Assembly (NCBI RefSeq): GCF_000350225.1 | Contig: NW_005179072.1 | Span: 96,781-160,780 of the forward strand | Source: Chondrus crispus | Lineage: Eukaryota > Rhodophyta > Florideophyceae > Gigartinales > Gigartinaceae | DNA: 64,000 bases | Direction: 5' to 3' | Shown: in pieces, positions 21,372 through 31,642 of the stretch | Position numbering within the stretch: the first letter of the stretch is position 1 | How the letters are laid out: every line of letters starts with the position of its first letter | Notes under the pieces: generated by a model | Told to the model about the DNA's origin: nothing | Databases searched by the model: none | The model's input: the letters and a program-made list of their open reading frames with translations, nothing else | Translations under genes and position numbers: made by a program

Positions 21372-22046
21372 TGTGGGATAACTCCTCTCCGCCCTGGGTT
21401 GGGTGAGAGGCGGAGGCTTTAGCGAGGGAGCACGCGGCGCGGACGCGATGCGCTAATTGAACCGATCAGACGAGCTCGCGAAAAGGGAGTGGCTCACTGG
21501 CCGGTTACGCGCAGTCGCCCCGTGGTGCGTGAACGGGAGCGACCGGTAACGGGTTAGAAGCCAGCGCGCGCGACAGACAACCGAAAACGGACGTACGTAG
21601 GCGCAAAAGGGACGGGGGCGAGCTTGCCCCAGTTTACCGGTAGGGACGGGTGTCAGGTCTTAACCCCTCAGAGGGACGCCTCGGACACCTGTCCCAGTAC
21701 AGTAGTACAGTACCTGCCGCCTAGTGCGTGCCGAGTACTGTACACAATTAAAAAGCTAGCGCCATAATTACTACTACCGCACCGACGCTGCTACTACACG
21801 TGTGCATTACTGTACACGCGTGTTGCTTACAGACTACCGCACGGACGACACGTGTGCTAACGCGCACACGTAACACGCGTAGACTACCGCATGGACGACA
21901 CGTGTGCTACTGTACACGTGCGCCACGCCACGGCCGGTTGGTCAACGCGCGCGCTCCCCACACGTGGGCACACCCGGCCACGTGTGCACCGCGCACGGCC
22001 GCACGGTTAATAACCTCCCCGCGCGCTCACCGGTCGTTATACTACA
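21372..22046 (-). repeat. 3' LTR of the 15-kb element
   Basis: TGTGGGATAACTCC...TTATACTACA. It contains three degenerate units of about 47 bp (21772-21930) with CTACCGCAC/TGGACGACACGTGTG, each holding an ACACGTGTG G-box-like palindrome. Confidence 0.92.
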
Positions 22047-22060
22047 GACCCCCTTCCTTA
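22047..22060 (-). other. Polypurine tract of the 15-kb element
   Basis: TAAGGAAGGGGGTC on the minus strand abuts the 3' LTR, confirming the element's orientation. Confidence 0.7.
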
Positions 22061-23390
22061 GCTTTCGCTACGCCCCCATAGCGGCCTCCCATTCGACCAC
22101 GCGGTTCCTCCCCGGTCTCTCTCCTTCCCTGCGCCCACGATGCGAAGACCGGAGCGCTTGCGCACGGACGCCTTTTTTTCTTGCCTCGTCGCGGAGCTCG
22201 CGTTGCAGAGGCCAGCGGTCTCGTCCGATTCGGTAAGTGCGTCCGCAAATGTCTCGCGCGCGAGCGACGCCGATCTTTCCAACTCACTCCTAACGCTCCC
22301 CCGAAATTTCCAACTCCTCCACCCGCGACGACGTTTCCGTACAGTACCGCTTCCGCGGACCGAGAACGGACGGCCAAGACGAGGTCCTGGCAGCGCGTCC
22401 ATACGGTCCGCCGTCGAGCCTTGGTCGGGCCCCGGCGTTGAACCGATCGGCCCCTGCGGTACAGCCGCGGCGAGGCCTGCGCAGCGAGGCACAACCGGCC
22501 ACCGCGTTGGCCGGGACGGCGTTCGCGCGGGTCAATTCGTCCGAGGCGGCTCGCGCGCAGCGGCGTACAGTGCGCGCGATATCGTCCTCGCCCCTGCCCT
22601 CCGCAGGCCAGGCGAGGGCCGCCGCTGCCGCTGGTGCTGTTCTTCACCGCCTCCCCGCACCTAAGCGTCGCAGTGCAACGAAGGCACGAGTTCCGTACGG
22701 TCGTTTTGGGGTTATGATCCCCCTTCTCGCACTCCTACCCCGGAGGGCTGGCCAATTTTCGTAAATCCACCCTTCTTTTTCATCCTAAAAGCAGCGCGAG
22801 CGGAGCGCCCGCCCAAGCATGTCCCCAAACGGTAGTTTCGCGCGTGTCCCTTGCGGTAGCGACCTCTATTGGGCCAACACCGATCCACAAACCGTACGGA
22901 GCGCCCTCTTTTCACGAGCCCGAATTAGAAACTGAAAGAAACGAGAGGAAACGGAAAGAAACGGGAGGAAACCAATTTGGTTTCCAAATTCATCCGAATG
23001 CGGGTTTTTCGAGTTGACACTCCCAGACGCGGAAAGCTCCCAGGAGTGCAATGCCGTTGTCGGAAATGGACTACGATTTTTTCCCGCAGCGTGGGAGGGA
23101 AAAACGTAGCCCAAATCGCGACTAAACTAAAAAGCCGGCGAACGCGATACCTCCCAATCCAAAGAACCGGTTCCCGGGATAGCTCTCCATTTTCATAGGC
23201 GCGTGCGAGCGCGATCATCCGAACGGTGCGGCCAGGCGTGGCTGCTAGCTATCCGTGTGGGCGCTTTTGGGAAATTCCCATTGTGGACCACCCTCCCGGA
23301 GGGTTGGCCAATTTTGGAAGAATCTGCGTCCATTTGCGCGGGATCCATCCGGTACGGACTGCCTCGCGGTGCGCAGTCACACGCGGCTGG
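22061..23390. other. 3' noncoding region of the 15-kb element
   Basis: GC-rich, with open frames on both strands but no domain. The segment CCCGGAGGGYTGGCCAATTTT occurs twice (near 22737 and 23293). Nothing else recognised. Confidence 0.5.
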
Positions 23391-24052
23391 TGTAGCATAA
23401 CCCCCCCCTGAGGGACTCTCTTTAGATTAGATCACGATTGATTTAGTTACTGTAGAGCCCGACGCTCTATAGTACCACCGAGCGTGTCCACGTGTGCCTC
23501 ACAGCACACGTGCATACGTGTACCCGGCGCGTACGAAGCGCGCACACACCGGTACCACGTGTACTGTCAGCACCGATGCTGACACCGTACAGTGCAGGCC
23601 GACCTGCACTACAGTAGACCACTACAGTACCTCGGTACTGTAGTGTTATTATAGAGGTTTGTATATTAAATATGAGCGGACCGACGGCGGAGGGGAGAGG
23701 ACAAGCACGAGCTTGTCCAGAACCCACGCCTCTGGTCAAGCTCGCCCCGCTTATTCTAGAACGGGTTCCCACTAGCCCGTATCTAGTTAGGAGCCGAGCG
23801 GGCAGGGGACGTGCGAGCACGCGAGCGAGCCTAGATCCGCCTCCGCCCGTCAGCGCTGGTACGTCACCCAGCGCTGCGCCGGGGCGTCGAGGCGTAGATC
23901 GGCCCGCGCGTGCGACCGTCCCCGACCGTACCCGCTCTACCACCGCTACACGGGCTCGCCCGGTTCCGTTAGCTGGGGTTGCTTCCCTTCTCCGACCAGG
24001 GTCTAGCAGGACTGTGCATACACCTCCTCGACGTTGGGGTGTTTATGCTACA
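23391..24052 (+). repeat. 5' LTR of the nested element
   Basis: TGTAGCATAACCCCCCCC...TTTATGCTACA, followed one base later by the PBS-like TGGTCTCCCGACCTAGAA. Confidence 0.9.
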
Positions 24053-24053
24053 G

Positions 24054-24071
24054 TGGTCTCCCGACCTAGAA
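24054..24071 (+). other. Probable primer-binding site of the nested element
   Basis: TGGTCTCCCGACCTAGAA lies one base after the LTR. Its complement ends ACCA and places C and a pyrimidine where T-loop positions 61 and 60 of a tRNA should be. It differs from the PBS of the host element. Confidence 0.55.
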
Positions 24072-24129
24072 GACCCCGAAGATCATTCCGAGAAGGTAGT
24101 CGTCTTCCTCCACGCCCGTACGCGTTGAG

Positions 24130-26280
24130 ATGAGTGAGGAGTACGGAGCCTCGATCCGCTCCGCACCGGCGGATATGCGGGCGGCCGCTATGCAAGTTCC
24201 ATCAGCCCCGTTGGACGTCGGCGACGCAGGTCCTCGAGACCGCGAACCGTCGCCCCAGTCCTCCGAAGGACAAGCGGCGGCGATGTACGAACGCATCGTG
24301 GACTACATCGAGGAAGTCCGTACTTCCCTCCGAATCGACGTGATGGATGCCGTCTACTCGCGCTGCACGGACGAGCTCCCCTCCCCTCGGCGGAGCAACT
24401 AGGTGCATTCGAGCACCTGACCGCTGAGTTAGAGTCCACGCGGCAGCGTGCCCGTGACTTGGAACGGACCATGGCCGCAAGACTACCCGGCGCCCCAACG
24501 AGAGGGCCCGGTGGTTCCGTACCTCCGACCACTGCCGCCGCGAAAGGACAACGCCCGACTAGTGCCGTCACCAGTCGTGGCGCAGGAGAACGAGGACCAA
24601 CGATGTACGCGCAAGTCGCGTCCGAGTCCCAAGCCCTGCCACATGCCCCCGGAAGCATGTGGCAGGCTGGACGGGTTCCGTACCCTACCGACCCGGGCCG
24701 TGGAGAAGCCGCTCGCGGATCCGAAGAACCTCTGTTCTCCATCGATCCTCGCTGGGGCGGCTACCGGCCGGTGGACCTCACCGCGCACCCCGGTCCGGTA
24801 GATGTCCGTACGCTACCCGTCACCCCGTCAGGCGCGTTCTTAAGATGGAACAGGCATCGGCCGAAAGGTCACCCGGAGCCCCCCCCGAAAGGGCCCGGTG
24901 CCACTGTACCTCCGAACGCGCCCGAAGCGCAAGAAGGGAGCCCGACTGGGGCCGACACCAGTTGGGTAACGGGGCAGCGAAGCCCCAAGACGGACGCAAA
25001 TTTTGCGTCCGAGACCCAAGCCCTGCCGCATGTAGCCGGAGACGTGCGGCAGATGACACGCGTATCGTACGCGGACGCCCCGGACCGAGGAGGAGCCGCT
25101 CGCGGATCCGGAGAACCTATGTTCGCCGTCGATCCTCGCTGGGGCGGCTACGCGCCAGTGGATCTCACCGCGCACCCCGGTCCAGTAGACGTCCGTATTC
25201 TACACGAATTCGTACGCGGACTAGCCCCTGCGACCCGGGCCGCAGTGGCTGAGACCGTCCAACCATTGCCCGGACAACAGAAGACAGACCGTCCAACGAT
25301 CCGCCGCATCGCGAAGACGGGAGGCACAACGTGCCGTGCTCAGCGCGGTTTGCCGCTGACGGATCCGAAACCGGCAGCGAGGGGGAATCGAACCCCGAGG
25401 CCGCATGTGACAAGTTCGCCTGCGGCATCCCTCCACATAGGAGAGGATGAGTGGCAGGCCGACCCTGTCCTCAATGCGCGAGGCCGCAAGCCCGTGGGAG
25501 GCCGACCTCCCACGCCAGCATCAACGAGATCGACTGGAAGATTTGCGATTGCGTTCGCGCGCACCCCGAGGGTGACGAGTTGTACGGACCGCCGGGTCGC
25601 CGAGTTATACATCTCGAATCGAGATGGAGGAGTCGCTCCTCCTCGCGTGCCCCGCCTCACCGATGAGGAGGCACGCGAAGCGGTGATCTTCGCCTCGGGA
25701 GTGGGCAGCGCGTACGTGTGTTGGCTATTCCGTACGTACGGTCACGCCATGTACGCGTGCCAGTTCCTGTCCCCGGAACAACGAATGTTCACGGTGTACA
25801 GGGACTACCACTACCAGATGGAGACGCGCCCCGAAATGCGCAATCTCCTCCGGCAGTCGGCGGACGAAGCCGGCCCCCCGAGTCAAGGATTCTCGAACTG
25901 CTCTTGTGGGAGCGCACGCTTCGCCTCACGAGGAGACCCTGGTGAGTCCGGTGGCGACCACCATCGGCGAAGAAAGCGAAGGCGCCCAGGCTTCCGTAAG
26001 CCCGGCGCGTGTGAACGAAAGAGAAGACACCCTGACCTCCGTAGGTCAGATGACACGGACCGACCGTGAAGGCACCGAGGCTTCCGTAAGCCCCGTGCAC
26101 AAGACGGAGCGTGAGGCGTGGGCCGATGCAACACGCCCCAAAGATCCTACCGAACGCAGTGTCGCCGAGAGGATCGCACATGCGCTACACCTCACCGACT
26201 TGACCGATCAAGTCGAGGAGGCAGGAGCTGGCCGATCTAGCTCCGCAGAGAGGACGCCGTCGACAAGACGAAGAAGGTGA
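24130..26280 (+). pseudogene. Gag-like region of the nested element, frame-broken
   Basis: Starts at ATG 24130 (MSEEYGASIRSAPADMRAAA) with a helix-rich segment. A shift in the CCCCTCCCCTC stretch near 24380 moves the frame to 24393-26069. That frame holds two tandem protein repeats of about 125 residues, each ending PVDLTAHPGPVDVR. A zinc-knuckle-like CWLFRTYGHAMYAC follows, in which the second Cys is Phe. Downstream, another frame (to 26280) carries repeated EGxxASVSP and an Arg-rich end, suggesting a second shift near 25900. The order coil, repeats, knuckle and acidic tail matches the host element's Gag only loosely. Confidence 0.65.
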
Positions 26281-29060
26281 GAAAGTACGAACTGTACAAC
26301 GAAAAAGGGTAGACCCGGAACGACGAACATAGAATGGGAGAATACGGTCTCCCAAGAAACGGGGGAGCGTCACGATAAAACTCGCTGGTAGCGTGCTCGA
26401 ATCGGAAATCAAGGACAACGCCAAGACGTGTGGACAGTGCAAGCTCACCACGCCACACACAAACACAAAGCGACACGAACCGCTGGCAACGTAACGTGTC
26501 GCGTAGTAACCGACGGGAAGCAGGAGGGCGACGACCCCCACCTAGAGCAGGAAGGACGTGATACATTGCGACCAGTATCGCGCGCGGAACGACTCACGAG
26601 CCCGCGATCGCGCACACCCGACGACGTACAGACGGGAAGAGGTGGGCACAGAAAAACAGAGGCACGGCACGCGCCGCCCACCCCACAGTCAATCCGTTAC
26701 GGCGTACCTAAAATAATTTGGGGGGGAACGTACCAGAAATATGCGGGAAATACGGGTCGAATGACACTGTATGCCAAGCCGTCGCCGCTGGGGGCCTGGC
26801 AACAAACCGCTACCACCCCGCAAATAATCAAAAAACCGGAGGCGTACAGTAGGGCGAGGTGCACGTGCGCATGCGACCGACAGGACAAGTGGAATCAGGG
26901 GCGACACGCAACCAAGTCGCGGAGAGCAGCGCGCGAAGCGCGTTGCCCTTCGATTTGGTAAGAGCCACATTGCAACGAAAGGGGATAGGAGCAGATGCGA
27001 AGACCCCTTTCCGCCCTTTCCAACGTACCGGGGGACCCTCTCTCGCCGGCCGTCCGCGGCGGATTACGACGGAGAGTTCGCGGTCGACACGCCTACGCGC
27101 ACGCGGCAAGAGTACCTAACCGAAGCCGTCGTCAAGCGCGTCGGCCCCAGGTCGTGTAACCTCGCTCCAGCCGCGCTCACGCGGCACCGACAGGCACGCC
27201 CACCGTTTTGCGTCACACGGCGACGGGAGTCGCTTCCGAGCAGCGGCCGGTTCGAAGCCCGAAACGGGCGGAGAAGCTTGAAGCGGTCGCACGCGGTCAC
27301 CGACGGACCGGCCACCCGTGGCACGTGCCTCTTTCCGCTCCAACGCGCCAGGGCCTTTCGAGGGCGCTGCATGAAGCCAATTACAATGAAGACTCCACGA
27401 ATCCTTCCGCCTCTTCGTACGCGCCAATAACGCGCAAGCGACCCATCGTCATGGCCCTCACCTCTTTGTCGCGCAGCCCCATTACGCGCATGCGGAAGCG
27501 CACACTCTTCTCCTCGTCGCCTCGATAGGCAGGACCACGCGACACGCACCAGGCGAACGTACCGCCTCAGCGACAACAACGCGCCTCCTCGGCAGGAGGC
27601 GAATGAGGTCCGCGTAAAAAGCGAGGGGCAGGTCGTCCTCGAGGGACGACCATCCGCGACCGCCGAGACCGACGCGGAAAGGAAGGAGCCTCGAGGCTCG
27701 ACTCACGCTGTCGGCGGAGAACCGCCCTCCCGCGATTACTTTTCTGGTGGGGGAGAAAAACGCGGCCGTGACTGCGGAGAACGCGTAACGCGAGGAACGA
27801 CACGGACGTCGGCCTCATACTCCTTGTCCACCTCTCCGAACGAGGTGGAAGGAGGGACGCGTATCTAAGGACCCGGTGACACAAGGGAGAACTGATAAGA
27901 CCGTACCGCGTACACACACGATTTTTCCACCCCTCGTCGGGGATGGATTGACAGGCTCGATGAGAGACGTCACGGGTCGAAGCCAAGCGGGGAAACGGTG
28001 CTACTATTTTTACGAAGACGCAAGTGCCGAGGACGGAACCTCGAGGTCTAGTAAGACCGCACGACTATTGGCTCGTGCCATCAGTAGCCCCCTCCGGACC
28101 AGAGACGCTGGAGGGCTGGGGACAGTTGCTCGGGTGCCGAGGCACCTCTGACCCTAGCTCCTCCAACGACGGCATGGTAACCTCGCTGTGCGGCGGCCAA
28201 ACGCGATTGGACGCGCCACGGGGGCCACCCTCCTCGGCGCGAAAGGATTTGTATCCCTGGTCAGCATAAGGATCCCGCACGATGGGGAGCGGTACGGACG
28301 CTCCAGAGTGCCGAGGGGCCACGACACTTCTGGAAGGGCGGCAGCGCGTGCGCCGCGGGGCGGAGAAATCCCTCTACGGGAAGAGCACGCGTGATGGAGT
28401 CCCCGGAAGAGGACGGGAGAGGTACTGTACGCGGGGGCAAGGAGGCCCCCGAGAGCGGCGGAAGCGCAGGGAGCGTGCCGGCAGCTCCCCCACGCGAAGG
28501 GGACAACGGGGAATCAAAAGAAGGGGGCACCGCGGGAAGTGAAGACATGAGGACAACGCGGCCAGCCGCGTACGGGTGGCACGGATGAATAACGCCCGCA
28601 CCGATGTTCGGAAGAAGGCTGACGTGGGTGAAGGAAAGGGGAGCGCGGATGAGGACCGCTACGCAGAAAAGGGGACGGTGATATACGGACACGAGGCGCC
28701 ACGACCTGTGGCCGTCTCCTCAGAAAATTACGAAAAAGGGGGTACACCGGTAGACACGTTGCATTGCTGGAGCACAATTTAATTCTGACGCCATTGCTCC
28801 TTAATTTTCGGAAGAATTTGGGGCGGCGCATGACAGCACACCCATCACGGACTGTGCTGGGAAAATTTGCGGAAAAGATTTTCGCGGGAAAATCGGGCAA
28901 ATTTTGGGATTATTTTAGAAAGGGCTCACGGCCGTACCTGTGCGCGCACGCGCGCACGGGTACTGTACACGGCAAGCGTCGTAGACGCTGCGTGCTCTAC
29001 AGGTCGGACGGACATTGACAGGACGGCGGTGCAGGGCCTCCGTACTCTTCGGATGAGTAC
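26281..29060. other. Noncoding interior of the nested element
   Basis: About 2.8 kb, GC-rich, with many short overlapping open frames on both strands. None shows an RT, integrase or other domain. Confidence 0.5.
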
Positions 29061-29119
29061 GCGCGGACCCCCTCTGCCCTTCGCCGCCGATGCCGAGGTG
29101 CACCACGGAAGACGACTGC

Positions 29120-30415
29120 CGCGCGCCGCGCCCTCGCCTCGTACGGCAACGGACGCCTACGAAGAGCTCGGGACGCGCGCCCGTGCCCTCGCCGCCGACG
29201 GCGAGGGACGCCTACGAAGAGCACTGCGCGTGCACCCGCGCCCCCGCCCCGGACGGCGAGGGGCGCGGAGGAAGAGCAACAGCACGGACGCTCACACCCT
29301 CGCCTCAAACGGCGAGGGATGCCGACGAGAAGACGAATGCCGGGCGGTGTGCCCTCGCCGCCGACGGCGAAGGGCATCAAGAAAGACGACTGAACCGCGC
29401 GGCGTCCTCGCTACGGACGGCGAGGGACGCCGACGAGAGGACGAATTTCGCGCGCTGTGCCCTCGCCACCGAAGGCGAGGGGCGTCAAGGACGACGATTT
29501 CCGCGTGCCGCGCCCTCGCCACGGACCACGAGGGGCGCCAAGGAGAAAAGCCTCCGCCGCGCGCCGCGCCCCCGCAGCGGACAGCGAGGGACGCTGAGGA
29601 AGAGCCACTACCGCGTGCTGTGCCCTCGCCGCCGACGGCGAGGGGCACCAAGGAAGACCTACAAGCAAGGCGAGAGCGCCTACCGCACTACGCACACGGC
29701 CGATGCCGTACGGCGCGCCCCCGGCGGCAGCGCACCAGTCCCTCGCCGACAGACGGCGAAGAACACCAAGTATGAGAGCATTTCCTGCGGGTTCGTTCCC
29801 CCGCCACGTACGCCAAGGGACACGAACGAAAAGTTATATGCCGAGCGCGGTGTCCTCGCCGCCGACGGCGAGGAACCCAGGTACGATATATAAGCTAGTC
29901 GGACCCGCCGGGGGCGCCGCTCCCACGGCCGATGCCGTACGACGAACCCCCGTGGCCGCGCTCTGACGACCTCCTACGCTCGACAGCAAGGCGGGCCGGA
30001 CGAGACGGGAACGACTTCCCAACACGGAGGGAGGTCGGGGGTAAGAAGACTCTCCCCAGTAACCCGCCGACAACTCGAGGGATCAGTGTGAACTAGGAAC
30101 GCGGCGCGAGCGACCTTCCGAAAGGTTCGCGATCGTCGACGGGACGAAACCGACGAAGGCGGGCGCATGCTCGTACTCGCATGCTCGTCATCCCCCACCC
30201 GACCTCACGACGATGTCGGTAAATGAGAAGAGGGGGGCGACCTCCCCGACTGATTGCCCTCGATGGTCAGGTATCGGGACCTCGCCGCCGACGGCGAGAC
30301 GTACCAAGTATAAGAGCAGCCCCGCGCGGTTCCCTCGCCGTCGACGGCGAGGGGCCCCCAAGAAGGACGACGGTCGCACGCCCTGCCTTGCCGCCGACGG
30401 CGAGGAGTACAAAAG
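29120..30415. repeat. 55-bp hairpin minisatellite in the nested element
   Basis: The core CCCTCGCCGCCGACGGCGAGG is nearly self-complementary and recurs with 53-56 bp spacing. I place GGCGAGGG-type ends at about 29200, 29255, 29311, 29366, 29419, 29474, 29527, 29583 and 29638, with scattered copies at about 29865, 30290, 30345 and 30400. Between cores is a variable G-ACGCC-GA-GAAGA linker. The period is not a multiple of three, so the long Arg-rich open frames across it are not credible proteins. Confidence 0.8.
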
Positions 30416-30837
30416 GTAAGGGCATCGCCCGCACCGCTCATCGACGCAGATCCACGCGCCGGTTAGCCGCCTGGGGGAACAAAAAAAAACAGAAGGTAGC
30501 CGCGCCGGCGCGCCACCGACATCGGCGACGAGGACCAACGCAGGCCCCTTCCCCATGCCCGTCCGAAGACCGGGGTCGTTCCGCATGGCGCCGCGCCTGG
30601 ATCGCCAGAGGGCGACGAACCCCCTACAGCAGCAGTCGCCACGCTCGACGCGAGGGCGAGTAGGCAAGAACCCATACGCCTTGGCGCGTGTTGACACCGC
30701 GCGACGCGGCGGGGACCAGAGTACAGGAGGAAGAGGACGAGCGCACCACAGGCAGGGAAGGCGACCTCTCTGGAGTCGAGACGGAGAGGAAAACAAGAGC
30801 CACCCTACAAGCACATGTGAACGCGGACGTTCACACT

Positions 30838-30852
30838 TGTGGGGGGGGGGCG
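30838..30852 (+). other. Polypurine tract of the nested element
   Basis: A G-rich run (TTGTGGGGGGGGGGCG region) directly before the 3' LTR. Confidence 0.55.
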
Positions 30853-31538
30853 TGTAGCATAACCCCCCCCCTGAGGGACTCTCTTTAGATTAGATGAGGG
30901 ACTCTCTTTAGATTAGATCACGATTGATTTAGTTACTGTAGAGCCCGACGCTCTATAGTACCACCGAGCGTGTCCACGTGTGCCTCACAGCACACGTGCA
31001 TACGTGTACCCGGCGCGTACGAAGCGCGCACACACCGGTACCACGTGTACTGTCAGCACCGATGCTGACACCGTACAGTGCAGGCCGACCTGCACTACAG
31101 TAGACCACTACAGTACCTCGGTACTGTAGTGTTATTATAGAGGTTTGTATATTAAATATGAGCGGACCGACGGCGGAGGGGAGAGGACAAGCACGAGCTT
31201 GTCCAGAACCCACGCCTCTGGTCAAGCTCGCCCCGCTTATTCTAGAACGGGTTCCCACTAGCCCGTATCTAGTTAGGAGCCGAGCGGGCAGGGGACGTGC
31301 GAGCACGCGAGCGAACCTAGATCCGCCTCCGCCCGTCAGCGCTGGTACGTCACCCAGCGCTGCGCCGGGGCGTCGAGGCGTAGATCGGCCCGCGCGTGCG
31401 ACCGTCCCCGACCGTACCCGCTCTACCACCGCTACACGGGCTCGCCCGGTTCCGTTAGCTGGGGTTGCTTCCCTTCTCCGACCAGGGTCTAGCAGGACTG
31501 TGCATACACCTCTTCGACGTTGGGGTGTTTATGCTACA
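30853..31538 (+). repeat. 3' LTR of the nested element
   Basis: Matches 23391-24052 but has a tandem duplication of GAGGGACTCTCTTTAGATTAG-type sequence (23 bp) near its start. Confidence 0.9.
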
Positions 31539-31642
31539 GCTGGCTGCCGGGGCTGCATAGCACGTGCGCGGCTTGTTTTCCCCAGAGGCTTTTGCGCGAG
31601 CGAGCGTCCGAGCGGTGCGACCGAGAGCGGCCGAAACTTGCG

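Larger units (their letters stand above)
23391..31538 (+). mobile_element. Nested LTR element without polymerase
   Basis: LTRs 23391-24052 (662 bp) and 30853-31538 (686 bp) are flanked by GCTGG at 23386-23390 and 31539-31543. The LTRs differ by two substitutions I can see plus a 23-bp duplication and one C in the right copy, so this insertion is younger than its host. The start TGTAGCATAAC resembles the host element's TGTGGGATAAC. The 6.8-kb interior has a broken Gag region, long GC-rich noncoding DNA and a hairpin minisatellite; I find no protease, RT, RNase H or integrase. Confidence 0.92.

Noticed and set aside
22042..22664. Overlapping 170-200-codon ORFs on both strands
   Set aside because: GC-rich noncoding 3' region of the 15-kb element; compositionally open frames without domains.
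25375..25425. tRNA T-arm-like GGGGTTCGATTCCCC on the minus strand
   Set aside because: No matching acceptor, D or anticodon stems can be placed; it lies inside the Gag-like frame.
28867..29893. Long Arg-rich open frames across the hairpin repeats
   Set aside because: Open in several frames on both strands because of GC-rich 55-bp repeats whose period is not a multiple of three; no domain.
29120..30415. CRISPR-like regular palindromic repeats
   Set aside because: Spacing is partly regular, but the intervening sequence is itself repeated rather than unique, copies are degenerate, there are no cas genes, and the setting is a eukaryotic retrotransposon.
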